From: Billgrantia lactosivorans
Lineage (GTDB): Bacteria > Pseudomonadota > Gammaproteobacteria > Pseudomonadales > Halomonadaceae
Assembly (NCBI RefSeq): GCF_003254665.1
Contig: NZ_QHGY01000004.1
Location: 62,001 to 126,000 of the forward strand
Length of the DNA: 64,000 bases
Direction: 5' to 3'
In this document: positions 48,861 through 59,625 of the stretch, piece by piece
How positions within the stretch are numbered: position 1 is the first letter of the stretch
Layout: every line of letters starts with the position of its first letter
Position numbers and translations under genes: made by a program
Notes under the pieces: model-generated
The model's database searches: none
Told to the model about the DNA's origin: nothing
What the model saw: the letters and a program-made list of their open reading frames with translations, nothing else

Positions 48861-50081
48861 TCAACCGGCCCGGCTTTCGTCCTCCAGGTCCCCTTCCCGG
48901 TAGCCCATCAGGTAGAGCACGGCGTCGATGCCCAGGGTCGAGATCGACTGGCGCGCCTGGCTGCGCACCAGCGGCTTGGCGCGAAAGGCGATGCCGAGCC
49001 CGGCGGCGGCGAGCATCTTGAGGTCGTTGGCGCCGTCGCCCACGGCGATGGTCTGCTCCATGGCCAGCCCCTCTCGCGCGGCGATCTCACGCAGCAGTTC
49101 GGCCTTGCGGCTGGCGTCGAGGATCGGTTCGCGCACCTCGCCGGTGACCTTGCCGTTCTCGATGACGAGCTCGTTGGCGTGGACCTCGTCGAAGCCGAGT
49201 CTCTCCTGCAGGTCGCGGGCGAAGTAGGTGAAGCCGCCGGAGAGGATCGCGGTGCGATAGCCGAGCCGCTTCAAGTGCTTCATCAGGCGCTCGACGCCGT
49301 CCATCAGCGGCAGCTCCTCGGCGATCTCGGCCAGCACCGCTTCGTCGAGCCCCTTGAGCTTGGCCATGCGCTCGCGGAAGCTCTGCTGGAAATCGAGCTC
49401 GCCGCGCATGGCGCGCTCGGTAACCGCGGCAACGTCCTCGTAGACGCCGTGGCGGCGGGCCAGCTCGTCGATCACCTCGGCCTGGATCAGGGTCGAGTCC
49501 ATGTCGAAGCAGACCAGGCGACGGTGGCGACGCCAGATCGAATCCTCCTGCAGGGCGATATCGACCCCGTGCATGGCACCTAGCGCCAGCGCCTTCTCGC
49601 GCAGGCTGTCCAGGTCGACCTCCTCGCCGCGCAGCCAGCACTCGACACAGGCGCCGAAGGGCGGCACGCCGCCGTCCAGCGGCTCGCGACCGGAGAGACG
49701 ATGGATCAGCTCCACGGTCAGGCCGTGCTCGGCGGTGAGCGCGCCGACCTCGGCCAGGATTCCCGCGGGCAGGTGCGGCGCGAGCAGGGTCAGGATCAGC
49801 CGCGGCTGGCTGGCATGCGCGCTCCAGCGCTGGTAGTCGTCGGCACTGACCTGGATCGCCTGCACGTCGAGTCCCAGGCTATCGCCTGCCTCGGTGAGCG
49901 CGCCCTCCAGGTCGCTGTCGCGGTCGAGCCCGACCAGCGCTTCCAGCGAGACCATGCCGAAGGTCACGCTCTGGTTGATGTCGAGCAGCCGTGCGCCGCT
50001 GCGCGCCATGGCCTGGCCCAGGCCGGCCAGCTGGCCGGGTCGTGCCGCGCCGGTGGCGCGGATCAGCAGTCGTCGTGTCAT
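48861..50081 (-). CDS. serB: Phosphoserine phosphatase
   Basis: 406-residue HAD-family enzyme for the last step of serine synthesis. The N-terminal 180 residues form an ACT-like regulatory region. The catalytic motif is [18 protein letters not shown], with the later [19 protein letters not shown] and [21 protein letters not shown]. The ATG overlaps the parC stop by four bases. Confidence 0.96.
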   Translation of the reverse strand: MTRRLLIRATGAARPGQLAGLGQAMARSGARLLDINQSVTFGMVSLEALVGLDRDSDLEGALTEAGDSLGLDVQAIQVSADDYQRWSAHASQPRLILTLLAPHLPAGILAEVGALTAEHGLTVELIHRLSGREPLDGGVPPFGACVECWLRGEEVDLDSLREKALALGAMHGVDIALQEDSIWRRHRRLVCFDMDSTLIQAEVIDELARRHGVYEDVAAVTERAMRGELDFQQSFRERMAKLKGLDEAVLAEIAEELPLMDGVERLMKHLKRLGYRTAILSGGFTYFARDLQERLGFDEVHANELVIENGKVTGEVREPILDASRKAELLREIAAREGLAMEQTIAVGDGANDLKMLAAAGLGIAFRAKPLVRSQARQSISTLGIDAVLYLMGYREGDLEDESRAG

Positions 50082-52330
50082 TCCCCACTCTCCAGGCGAT
50101 CCACCTTCTGCAGGCCGCGGGGCAGCTTGCTGCCGCGTCGACCGCGTTCGCCGCGATAATAGTCCAGATCGGCGTCCTTGAGGGTCAGGTGGCGCTTGCC
50201 GGCATGCACGACCAGCCCCGCCCCCGCGGGCAGCAGCGCGATGTCGCGCACCAGTTCCTCACGCCGCGCGGCACGGGCGCCGGGAATGTCGATCATCTTG
50301 TTGCCCTTGCCCTTGGCCAGCTCGGGCAGTTGCTCCAGCGGGAACAGCAGCAGCCGCCCCTCGTTGGAGACCGCCGCCACCCAGATGTCCTCGCCCTCGG
50401 GCACGCGTACCGGCGCCATGACCCGGCAGCCCTTGGGTACCGAGAGCACCGCCTTGCCCGACTTGTTCTTGCCGATCAGTTCCTCGAGCCTGGCCACGAA
50501 GCCGTAGCCGCCGTCGCTGGCGAGCAGGTAGCGACTCTCGGGCGGGGCCAGCATCAGCCCGGCCATATGGGCGCCGGCGACCACGTTGACCCGCCCGGTG
50601 ACCGGCTCGCCCTGGCTACGGGCGCTGGGCAGGTTGTGGGCGGCCAGGGTATAGGCACGCCCGGTGTCGTCGAGCAGCACCAGCGGCTGGTTGGTCTTGC
50701 CGCGGGCGGCCAGGGCGAAGCGGTCGCCGGACTTGTAGGAGAGTCCTTCCGGGTCGATGTCGTGGCCCTTGGCGGCACGGATCCAGCCCTTCTCGGAGAG
50801 CACCACGGTGATGGGGTCGGCGCCCATCAGCTCGACCTCTGAGAGTGCCTTGGCCTCCTCGCGCTCGACGATGGGCGAACGGCGCTCGTCACCGTGCTCG
50901 CGAGCCGCCTCGCGCAGCTCCTCCTCGATCAGGTCGGTGAGCTTGGCCTCGCTGCCGAGCAGCGCCTTCAAGCGCTTGCGTTCGGCTTCGAGCGCGTCCT
51001 GCTCGCCGCGGATCTTCATCTCCTCGAGCTTGGCCAGGTGGCGCAGACGCAGCTCGAGGATGGCCTCGGCCTGGCGGTCGGTGAGCCCGAAGGCGGCCAT
51101 CAGCGCGGGCTTAGGCTCGTCCTCCTCGCGGATGATGCGGATCACCTCGTCGATGTTGAGGTAGGCGGCGAGCAAGCCTTCGAGGATGTGCAGGCGGTCC
51201 TCGACCTTGCCCAGGCGATGCTCCAGGCGCCGACGCACGGTCTTGCGCCGGAAGGTGAGCCATTCGCCAAGCAGCTCGGGCAGCGGCATCACCCGCGGCC
51301 GGCCGTCGAGGCCGATCACGTTGAGGTTGACGCGAATGTTCTTCTCGAGGTCGGTGGTGGCGAACAGGTGCGCCATCATCGCCTCGATGTCGACGCGGTT
51401 GGAGCGCGGCTCGATCACCAGCCGGGTCGGCTCCTCGTGGGTCGACTCGTCGCGCAGGTCGTCGACCATGGGCAGCTTCTTGGCCTGCATCTGGGCGGCG
51501 ATCTGCTCGAGCACCTTGGAGCCGCTGACCTGGTAGGGTAGCGCGGTGACCACCACCTTGCCCTCCTCCATCACGTAGCGCGCGCGCAGCTTCACCGAGC
51601 CGCGTCCGCTCTCGTAGAGTTTGCGCAGGTCGTCGCGGGAGGTGATGATCTCGGCCGCGGTGGGGAAGTCCGGCGCCGGCAGATGTTCGACCAGGTCGGT
51701 GGTGGTGGCCTCGGGATGGCGCAGCAGGTGGCAGGTGGCCTCGACCACTTCGTGCACGTTGTGCGGCGGGATGTCGGTGGCCATGCCCACGGCGATGCCG
51801 GTGCCGCCGTTGAGCAGCACGTGGGGCAGACGCGCCGGCAGCACCACCGGTTCGTTCATGGTGCCGTCGAAGTTGGGGGTCCAGTCGACGGTGCCCTGGC
51901 CCAGTTCGGCGAGCAGCACCTCGGCGAACTTCGACAGCCGCGACTCGGTGTAGCGCATCGCCGCGAATGACTTGGGATCGTCGGGGCTGCCCCAGTTGCC
52001 CTGGCCGTCCACCAGCGGGTAGCGGTAGCTGAACGGCTGGGCCATCAGCACCATCGCCTCGTAGCAGGCGCTGTCGCCGTGGGGGTGGAACTTGCCCAGC
52101 ACGTCGCCGACGGTACGCGCCGACTTCTTGTACTTGGCGCTGGCGTTCAGCGCCAGTTCGCGCATGGCGTAGACGATACGCCGCTGCACCGGCTTCATGC
52201 CGTCGCCGATGTGGGGCAGCGCCCGGTCGAGGATGACGTACATCGAGTAGTCGAGGTACGCCTTCTCGGTGTATTCGCGCAGCGAGAGGCGCTCGACGTC
52301 GCCCTCCGCCACCTGGATATCCATGGTCAT
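50078..52330 (-). CDS. parC: DNA topoisomerase IV subunit A
   Basis: 750-residue subunit that cuts and rejoins DNA during decatenation. The breakage-reunion domain has the quinolone region [15 protein letters not shown] with Ser and Glu at the positions usual in sensitive strains, and the active Tyr lies in [11 protein letters not shown]. The C-terminal domain carries beta-pinwheel blades. Two start codons (52330 and 52324) are possible, with weak ribosome sites. It follows parE across a 164-base gap that holds a repeat-like sequence. Confidence 0.96.
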   Translation of the reverse strand: MTMDIQVAEGDVERLSLREYTEKAYLDYSMYVILDRALPHIGDGMKPVQRRIVYAMRELALNASAKYKKSARTVGDVLGKFHPHGDSACYEAMVLMAQPFSYRYPLVDGQGNWGSPDDPKSFAAMRYTESRLSKFAEVLLAELGQGTVDWTPNFDGTMNEPVVLPARLPHVLLNGGTGIAVGMATDIPPHNVHEVVEATCHLLRHPEATTTDLVEHLPAPDFPTAAEIITSRDDLRKLYESGRGSVKLRARYVMEEGKVVVTALPYQVSGSKVLEQIAAQMQAKKLPMVDDLRDESTHEEPTRLVIEPRSNRVDIEAMMAHLFATTDLEKNIRVNLNVIGLDGRPRVMPLPELLGEWLTFRRKTVRRRLEHRLGKVEDRLHILEGLLAAYLNIDEVIRIIREEDEPKPALMAAFGLTDRQAEAILELRLRHLAKLEEMKIRGEQDALEAERKRLKALLGSEAKLTDLIEEELREAAREHGDERRSPIVEREEAKALSEVELMGADPITVVLSEKGWIRAAKGHDIDPEGLSYKSGDRFALAARGKTNQPLVLLDDTGRAYTLAAHNLPSARSQGEPVTGRVNVVAGAHMAGLMLAPPESRYLLASDGGYGFVARLEELIGKNKSGKAVLSVPKGCRVMAPVRVPEGEDIWVAAVSNEGRLLLFPLEQLPELAKGKGNKMIDIPGARAARREELVRDIALLPAGAGLVVHAGKRHLTLKDADLDYYRGERGRRGSKLPRGLQKVDRLESGE

Positions 52331-52354
52331 ACGATATGCCCTTGGTCAGGGTTC

Positions 52355-52460
52355 AATGTCTCTCGTTCCCGCCGCGGCTATCCCGGCGACAGGCCTTCGC
52401 GGAGGCGCTGTGAACCCATCCCTGGGCGCTACATTTGCCAGCCATGGCAAATGACCTCCG
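52355..52460. repeat. Probable dispersed hairpin repeat between parE and parC
   Basis: Contains adjacent small stem-loops: CCCA-TCCC-TGGG (52415-52426) and ATTTGCC-6-GGCAAAT (52433-52452), with a GC-rich complementary stretch upstream. It resembles mobile intergenic hairpin elements. I infer this from structure; no second copy was found by eye. Confidence 0.35.
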
Positions 52461-52494
52461 CTACGGCCTGCCCCCGGCGCCGCTCGTGCTGGCG

Positions 52495-54459
<1,965 letters not shown>

Positions 54460-55092
54460 TCAATCCGACGCCGGGATGGTCACGCGCCCCGGCGCCAGGC
54501 GGTGCCCCCCATGGGCGAGCACCGCCGGCAGGTACGCTTCCAGCATGCTGAACACGTGATCCCCGCCGGGATGCAGCAGGGTCCGGGCGCCGCGGTAGAG
54601 GGCGAAGGCGTCCGCCGGGTCCAGCGTCTCGTCGGCGGTCCCCAGCAGCAACAGGTAGCGCTCGGGGGTGACACGCCGCGGCGTCAGCGCTGTCAGCTCC
54701 TCGCGGTGCGCCGTCTCGACGACGAAGCGCTCGCCGGTGTGCTCATTGATGAAGGCCTCGCCGACCCACTCCGACACCAGCCTGGCCGGCCGCACCGCCG
54801 GGTTGACCAGCACCGCCGGGTGGTCGTGTCGCTCGGCCAGGCAGGTGACCAGGAAGCCGCCCATGGAGCTGCCGACCAGCAGCGGGTTCGGCCCCAGCGC
54901 CTCCAGCAGCGCCTCGGCCAGCTGCAGGGCCGCGGCAGGGCGGTGCGGCAGCTGCGGCGTCTCGCAGGGCAGTGCCAGCGCGGCACAGGCGGCTCGCATC
55001 AGCGCCGCCTTGGGCGAGCCATGGCCGCTGTTGAAGCCGTGCAGGTAGAGCAGGCCGCTGGCGGGCCGCGCTGCCAATGGCGCACTCAGCAT
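54460..55092 (-). CDS. yqiA: YqiA/YcfP family alpha/beta hydrolase
   Basis: 210-residue predicted esterase. LLYLHGFNSGHGSPKAALM contains the oxyanion region, VGSSMGGFLVTCLAE the nucleophile Ser, GTADETLDP the acid, and HPGGDHVFS the catalytic His. yqiA next to parE is conserved in enterobacteria. Confidence 0.9.
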   Translation of the reverse strand: MLSAPLAARPASGLLYLHGFNSGHGSPKAALMRAACAALALPCETPQLPHRPAAALQLAEALLEALGPNPLLVGSSMGGFLVTCLAERHDHPAVLVNPAVRPARLVSEWVGEAFINEHTGERFVVETAHREELTALTPRRVTPERYLLLLGTADETLDPADAFALYRGARTLLHPGGDHVFSMLEAYLPAVLAHGGHRLAPGRVTIPASD

Positions 55093-55148
55093 ACCGAACC
55101 CACTGTATACATTGCCAGCCCTTCCACGCTAACCCGTTTCTCCCTGCT

Positions 55149-56828
55149 TCAACGATCGCTCTCCCGCTCGGCCTCCCAGACCGCTTCGAGCAGCGCCCGG
55201 GTGGAGGCATCCATCTTCTCGTGGCCATGGTGGTCGGCCAGCATGCGCTCGGTTTCGCCGGCGATCTGCTTGCCCAGCTCCACGCCCCACTGGTCGAAGG
55301 GGTTGATGCCCCAGATGGTGGCCTGGACGAATACCTTGTGCTCGTAGAGCGCGATCAGCGCCCCCAGGGTGGCCGGGGTCAGGCGGTCGAGCAGCAGCGT
55401 GGTGGAGGGCTGGTTGCCGCGGTAGCGCTTGTGGCCGGGGCGCTCGCCCGGTTCGTCGATGGCGTCGTCGCCGAGCATCAGCAGGCGCGACTGGGCGAAG
55501 CAGTTGGCCAGGGTCAGGCGATGCTGCCCCATCAGGTGCTGGCGGGTCGCCGCATCCTCGACGTCGTCGTAGCGCTTGAGCGGGGCGATGAAGTCGCATA
55601 CCACCGGCTGGGTGCCCTGGTGCAGCAGCTGGTAGAAGGCGTGCTGGGCGTTGGGGCCGAGCTGCCCCCACAGCACCGGGCAGGTGGAGTAGCTCACCTG
55701 GCGCCCGTCGTGGGTGGCCGACTTGCCGTTGGACTCCATCTCGAGCTGCTCGAGGTAGGCGGCGAAGTGCTCCAGGCGGCCGTCGTAGGGCAGGATCGAG
55801 TGAGCGCGAATGTCGAGAAAGTTGACGTTCCAGATCCCCGCCAGCGCCAGCAGCACCGGCAGGTTGTCGCCGAGAGGCGCCTCGGCGAAGTGCTTGTCCA
55901 TGGCATGAGCCCCGGCGAGCAGTTCGCGGAAGTTGGCCATGCCGATCACCAGCGCGATGGGCAGGCCAATCGCTCCCCACAGCGAATAGCGGCCGCCGAC
56001 CCACTCCCAGAACAGCAGCTGGTTGGCCTCGGCGATGCCCCACTCGCTCATCTTGTCGGGCTTGGCCGAGACGCCGACGAAGTGCTGGCGCATGACCATG
56101 TCCTCGTCGACCCCCTGGATGCCATCGTTCACCAGGCGCGCCATCAGCCAGTCGCGGGCGGTGCGCGCGTTGGACAGGGTATCGATGGTGGTGAACGACT
56201 TGGATGAGATCACGAACAGCGTGGTCTCGGGGTTGAAGCGGGTGAGATAGTCGGCGAGCTGCGAGCCGTCCATGGTGGAGGCGAAGTGCACCTCGACATG
56301 GTGGGCATCGGCGGGTCGGTAGTCGGCCAGCGCATGGGTCACCATCAGCGGGCCGAGGTCGGAGCCGCCCACGCCCAGGTTGACCACGTCGTGAATCGGC
56401 CGACCGGTGGCGCCGCGCCACTGGCGGGCGTGCAGGCGCGCGACCATGGTCGCCATGCGGTCCAACGTGGCGTGGACGCCCGGGACCACGTCCTCGCCGT
56501 CGACGGCCAGGGAGGCCTCGGGGGGCAGGCGCAGCGCCGTGTGCAGCGCCGGGCGATCCTCGCTGACGTTGACGTGCTCTCCCGCCAGCAGTGCCCGGAT
56601 GCCCTCGGGCACGCCGGCTTCACGCGCCAGGTCGAGCAGCAGCGCAAGCGTCGTGTCGCTCCAGCGCTGTTTCGACAGGTCGAGGGTCAGCCCCGCCGCC
56701 TGCTGGGTGAAGGCGCGCCCCCGCGCCTGGTCGAGGAACAGTTCGCGCAGGTGGGTGGGGCGCATCTCCTCGGCGTGTTCCATCAGCCGCTGCCAGGCGC
56801 CGGTCTGGTCGATTGGGGCGTGGTTCAT
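55149..56828 (-). CDS. pgi: Glucose-6-phosphate isomerase
   Basis: 559-residue enzyme that interconverts glucose-6-phosphate and fructose-6-phosphate. NLGVGGSDLGPLMVT and FVISSKSFTTIDTLSNA bind the phosphate, and GGRYSLWGAIGLPIA and EHKVFVQATIWGINPFDQWGVELGK are the signature blocks. AAGGAGG precedes the ATG at 56828. It feeds the UDP-glucose branch used by ugd. A TGCATCGC inverted repeat lies upstream. Confidence 0.97.
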   Translation of the reverse strand: MNHAPIDQTGAWQRLMEHAEEMRPTHLRELFLDQARGRAFTQQAAGLTLDLSKQRWSDTTLALLLDLAREAGVPEGIRALLAGEHVNVSEDRPALHTALRLPPEASLAVDGEDVVPGVHATLDRMATMVARLHARQWRGATGRPIHDVVNLGVGGSDLGPLMVTHALADYRPADAHHVEVHFASTMDGSQLADYLTRFNPETTLFVISSKSFTTIDTLSNARTARDWLMARLVNDGIQGVDEDMVMRQHFVGVSAKPDKMSEWGIAEANQLLFWEWVGGRYSLWGAIGLPIALVIGMANFRELLAGAHAMDKHFAEAPLGDNLPVLLALAGIWNVNFLDIRAHSILPYDGRLEHFAAYLEQLEMESNGKSATHDGRQVSYSTCPVLWGQLGPNAQHAFYQLLHQGTQPVVCDFIAPLKRYDDVEDAATRQHLMGQHRLTLANCFAQSRLLMLGDDAIDEPGERPGHKRYRGNQPSTTLLLDRLTPATLGALIALYEHKVFVQATIWGINPFDQWGVELGKQIAGETERMLADHHGHEKMDASTRALLEAVWEAERESDR

Positions 56829-56942
56829 AGCAATCCTCCTTGACGTTGCGGGAACACCGCGTCGTTGACGGCCAGCGTGAGACGGGCGACATCCTTCGCC
56901 CACAGGCTAGCCTTGTATCCGCCTGTAAATCCACAGCGCAAA

Positions 56943-56961
56943 TGCATCGCGTGGCGATGCA
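56943..56961. promoter_or_regulatory. Inverted repeat between divergent pgi and cmoA
   Basis: TGCATCGC-GTG-GCGATGCA, a perfect 8-3-8 inverted repeat about 115 bases upstream of pgi and 100 bases upstream of cmoA. It looks like an operator, but I do not recognise it. A TAGAAT (57025-57030) could be the cmoA -10. Confidence 0.35.
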
Positions 56962-57060
56962 CGGCAACGGCGCTGTCTCGCCGCCGCGCGGCGCGCCAAC
57001 CGTGCAGGCGGCCGGCGGCCGGCGTAGAATACCGGCCTGATCCACGTAACCGGCCTGCTC

Positions 57061-57804
57061 ATGAGTGACGCATCTTATCGCGACGCGATCTTTTCCACAC
57101 CCCTGGACCGGGTCGCGCGCTTCTCCTTCGACGAGCGGGTGGTGGCCTGCTTCCCCGACATGATCCGCCGCTCGGTGCCCGGCTACGGCCAGATCCTCGG
57201 CATGCTGGGGCTGATCGCCGGGCGCCACCTGCGCCACGGCGCCCATGTCTACGACCTGGGCTGTTCGCTCGGCGCCGCCAGCCTGGCGCTGGCCGGCCAG
57301 CTGCCGCCTGACGCTTTCCGTCTCACCGCGGTGGACCTCTCCCCGGCCATGGTCGCCCGCGCCCGCGAGACGCTGGCGGCGGAGTGCCCACAGCATGCCA
57401 TCGAGGTCATGGAGGGCGATATACGCTCCCTCGACTACCGGCCCTCAGGCATGGTGATTCTCAACTTCACCCTGCAGTTTCTGCCGCCGGAGGATCGCGA
57501 ATCGCTGCTTGCACGTCTGTACGCCGCACTGGAACCGGGCGGCGTGCTGGTGCTCTCGGAGAAGGTGATCGACCCGGACGAGCGTGACAACGCCTGGCGG
57601 GTGGAGCGCTACCACGACTTCAAGCGTGCCAACGGCTACAGCGAGCTGGAGATCAGCCAGAAGCGTACGGCGCTGGAGAACGTGCTGGTGCCGGATACCC
57701 TTGAAGCCCACCATGCACGCCTGGCCCGGGCCGGCTTCCCGCGCTCGCTGACCTGGTTCCAGTACCTGAACTTCGCCTCGCTGATCGCGTTCAAGGAGGC
57801 CTGA
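57061..57804 (+). CDS. cmoA: Carboxy-S-adenosyl-L-methionine synthase
   Basis: 247-residue enzyme that converts SAM and prephenate to carboxy-SAM for cmo5U34 in tRNA. The SAM loop is [19 protein letters not shown], with [20 protein letters not shown] at the N-terminus. It is followed by cmoB, its partner, after a single base. Confidence 0.96.
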   Translation: MSDASYRDAIFSTPLDRVARFSFDERVVACFPDMIRRSVPGYGQILGMLGLIAGRHLRHGAHVYDLGCSLGAASLALAGQLPPDAFRLTAVDLSPAMVARARETLAAECPQHAIEVMEGDIRSLDYRPSGMVILNFTLQFLPPEDRESLLARLYAALEPGGVLVLSEKVIDPDERDNAWRVERYHDFKRANGYSELEISQKRTALENVLVPDTLEAHHARLARAGFPRSLTWFQYLNFASLIAFKEA

Positions 57805-57805
57805 A

Positions 57806-58798
57806 GTGGCGATTCCTCGTGAACAGCGCCCTCTTTATCGCGCCTTTATCGACCAGGGGCTGGAGAGCTGGCTGGCCCGCCTGCCGGAGCAACTGGCCCG
57901 CGGGCTAGACCGCCAGCGCCACGGCGACCTGCCGGCCTGGGAGAAGGCGGTGGCCAAGCTGCCCGCCCTGCCCGAGGCACGCGACGTCCAGTTGGATGTC
58001 GACACCGTGACGGTGGATTGCGCGCTCGACGACAGCCGGCGGCGGCAGTGCGAGAACCTGCTGAGGAAGCTCTCGCCGTGGCGCAAGGGCCCCTACCGGC
58101 TCGCCGGCATTCATATCGACACCGAATGGCGTTCCGACTGGAAGTGGCAGCGGGTCTCCCCCCACCTGGCCCCGCTGACCGGCAGGCGGGTGCTCGACGT
58201 GGGCGGCGGCAGCGGCTACCACGCCTGGCGCATGGCCGGCGCGGGGGCCGCCTTCGTGCTGGTGATCGACCCCTCGCCGCGCTTCTATTACCAGTTCCAG
58301 GCGCTGCGTCACTTCGTCGGCGACGCCGACGGCGGGCGCACCCACTTCCTGCCGGTGGGTATCGAGGACGTGCCCGAGCGGCTCGCCTTCTTCGACACGG
58401 TGTTCTCCATGGGCGTGCTCTACCACCGCCCCTCGCCGCTGGAGCATCTGCTGCAGCTGAAAGACGCCCTGCGCCCCGGCGGCGAGCTGGTGCTGGAAAC
58501 GCTCGTCGTCGAAGGCGACGAGACCACCGTGCTGCTGCCCGGCGAGCGCTACGCCGCCATGCCCAACGTCTACTTCCTGCCCTCTGCCGCAGCGCTGTGC
58601 CAGTGGCTCGAGCGCTGTGGCTTCGTTGACGTGAGGGTGGTCGACGAGGCGGTCACCACGCCCGACGAGCAGCGCGCCACCGAATGGATGACCTTCCAGT
58701 CGCTGGCCGACTTCCTCGACCCGGCCGACCCGAGCAAGACCCGCGAGGGCTATCCCGCGCCGCGACGAGCGGTGGTGATGGCGACGAGACCGACGTAG
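57806..58798 (+). CDS. cmoB: tRNA U34 carboxymethyltransferase
   Basis: 330-residue enzyme that transfers the carboxymethyl group from carboxy-SAM to 5-hydroxyuridine 34. [17 protein letters not shown] and [21 protein letters not shown] are the family signatures. It starts with GTG at 57806, one base after the cmoA stop, so it is translationally coupled. It is convergent with cueR. Confidence 0.96.
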   Translation: MAIPREQRPLYRAFIDQGLESWLARLPEQLARGLDRQRHGDLPAWEKAVAKLPALPEARDVQLDVDTVTVDCALDDSRRRQCENLLRKLSPWRKGPYRLAGIHIDTEWRSDWKWQRVSPHLAPLTGRRVLDVGGGSGYHAWRMAGAGAAFVLVIDPSPRFYYQFQALRHFVGDADGGRTHFLPVGIEDVPERLAFFDTVFSMGVLYHRPSPLEHLLQLKDALRPGGELVLETLVVEGDETTVLLPGERYAAMPNVYFLPSAAALCQWLERCGFVDVRVVDEAVTTPDEQRATEWMTFQSLADFLDPADPSKTREGYPAPRRAVVMATRPT

Positions 58799-58813
58799 CG
58801 TGCCGATGGCGCG

Positions 58814-59230
58814 TCAGGGAGTCCCGGCTTCCAGTTCGAGGCTCTCCGCCGCCAGGTCGCCGAGAATCGGGCACTCCGGGCGCTCGTCGCCATGGCAGTG
58901 CTTCACCAGGTGCTCCAGGGTACGGCGCATGCCCTGCAGCTTCTCGATCTTGTCATCCAACTCCTCGATGTGCGCCTGGGCGACGGCCTTGACGTCGGCG
59001 CTGGCCCGATGGCGGTCCTGCCACAGGGCGAGCAGGTTGCCCATCTGCTCCACCGAGAAACCCAGGTCACGGGCCCGGGAGATGAAACGCAGCGCGTGCA
59101 CGTCCTGTTCACTGAAGATCCGATACCCCGACGCCGTGCGTCGCACCGGGGCAATCAGGCCGATGCTTTCGTAGTAGCGAATCATCTTTTCCGAGATGCC
59201 GGATGCCTTCGCCGCTTGGCCGATGTTCAT
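58814..59230 (-). CDS. cueR: Copper-responsive MerR-family regulator CueR
   Basis: 138-residue activator that senses Cu(I). The N-terminal winged helix is MNIGQAAKASGISEKMIRYYESIGLI, followed by a dimerisation helix. The metal loop CHGDERPECPIL has Cys112 and Cys120, identical in position to E. coli CueR. It is divergent from copZ; GAGG precedes the ATG. Two matching operators lie in front of copZ and copA. Confidence 0.95.
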   Translation of the reverse strand: MNIGQAAKASGISEKMIRYYESIGLIAPVRRTASGYRIFSEQDVHALRFISRARDLGFSVEQMGNLLALWQDRHRASADVKAVAQAHIEELDDKIEKLQGMRRTLEHLVKHCHGDERPECPILGDLAAESLELEAGTP

Positions 59231-59298
59231 CGATTACCTCCTCTTTCAGGAACGTGGCGCGAGAGATGCCCCGATTGCCGGGGGGCTCACGTCAGCGC

Positions 59299-59329
59299 TT
59301 GACCTTACAATAATGGGAAGGTTTATGCT
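59299..59329 (+). promoter_or_regulatory. CueR-type promoter of copZ
   Basis: The dyad ACCTT ... AAGGT spans 59302-59322. It fills the spacer between a -35 TTGACC (59299-59304) and a -10 TATGCT (59324-59329). The 19-base spacer is the hallmark of MerR-family promoters that are untwisted on metal binding. Confidence 0.75.
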
Positions 59330-59359
59330 GTTCAACACACCCACCACGAGGAAGCGCTC

Positions 59360-59557
59360 ATGCCGAAATTCAACGTGCCGGACATGTCCTGCAACCACTG
59401 CGTCTCGGCGATCTCCACCGCCATCGAATCCGTGGACAGCGGGGCCAGCCTGGAATTCGACCTGGCGAATCGCCAAGTCAGCGTGGACAGCAGTGCGCCG
59501 GTCGAGGCGATCCAGGCAGCCATCGAAGCGGCCGGCTACCCCAACCAGGTGGTCTAG
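59360..59557 (+). CDS. copZ: Copper chaperone, HMA domain
   Basis: 65-residue ferredoxin-like heavy-metal-associated domain. The Cu(I) site is DMSCNHC (CxxC at residues 11 and 14). It is expected to deliver copper to CopA. It has a CueR-type promoter and lies 68 bases upstream of copA. Confidence 0.9.
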   Translation: MPKFNVPDMSCNHCVSAISTAIESVDSGASLEFDLANRQVSVDSSAPVEAIQAAIEAAGYPNQVV

Positions 59558-59564
59558 CGCCACC

Positions 59565-59585
59565 ACCTTCCCATGACTGGAAGGT
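59565..59585 (+). promoter_or_regulatory. Second CueR box, upstream of copA
   Basis: The dyad ACCTTCC ... GGAAGGT has the same length as the copZ site (21 bases) and better arms. The flanking -35 and -10 elements are weak, so it may be a conditional internal promoter for copA. Confidence 0.6.
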
Positions 59586-59625
59586 TTGAGACATCCTACT
59601 CCTCATCGTAACGGAGGCACAAGTC

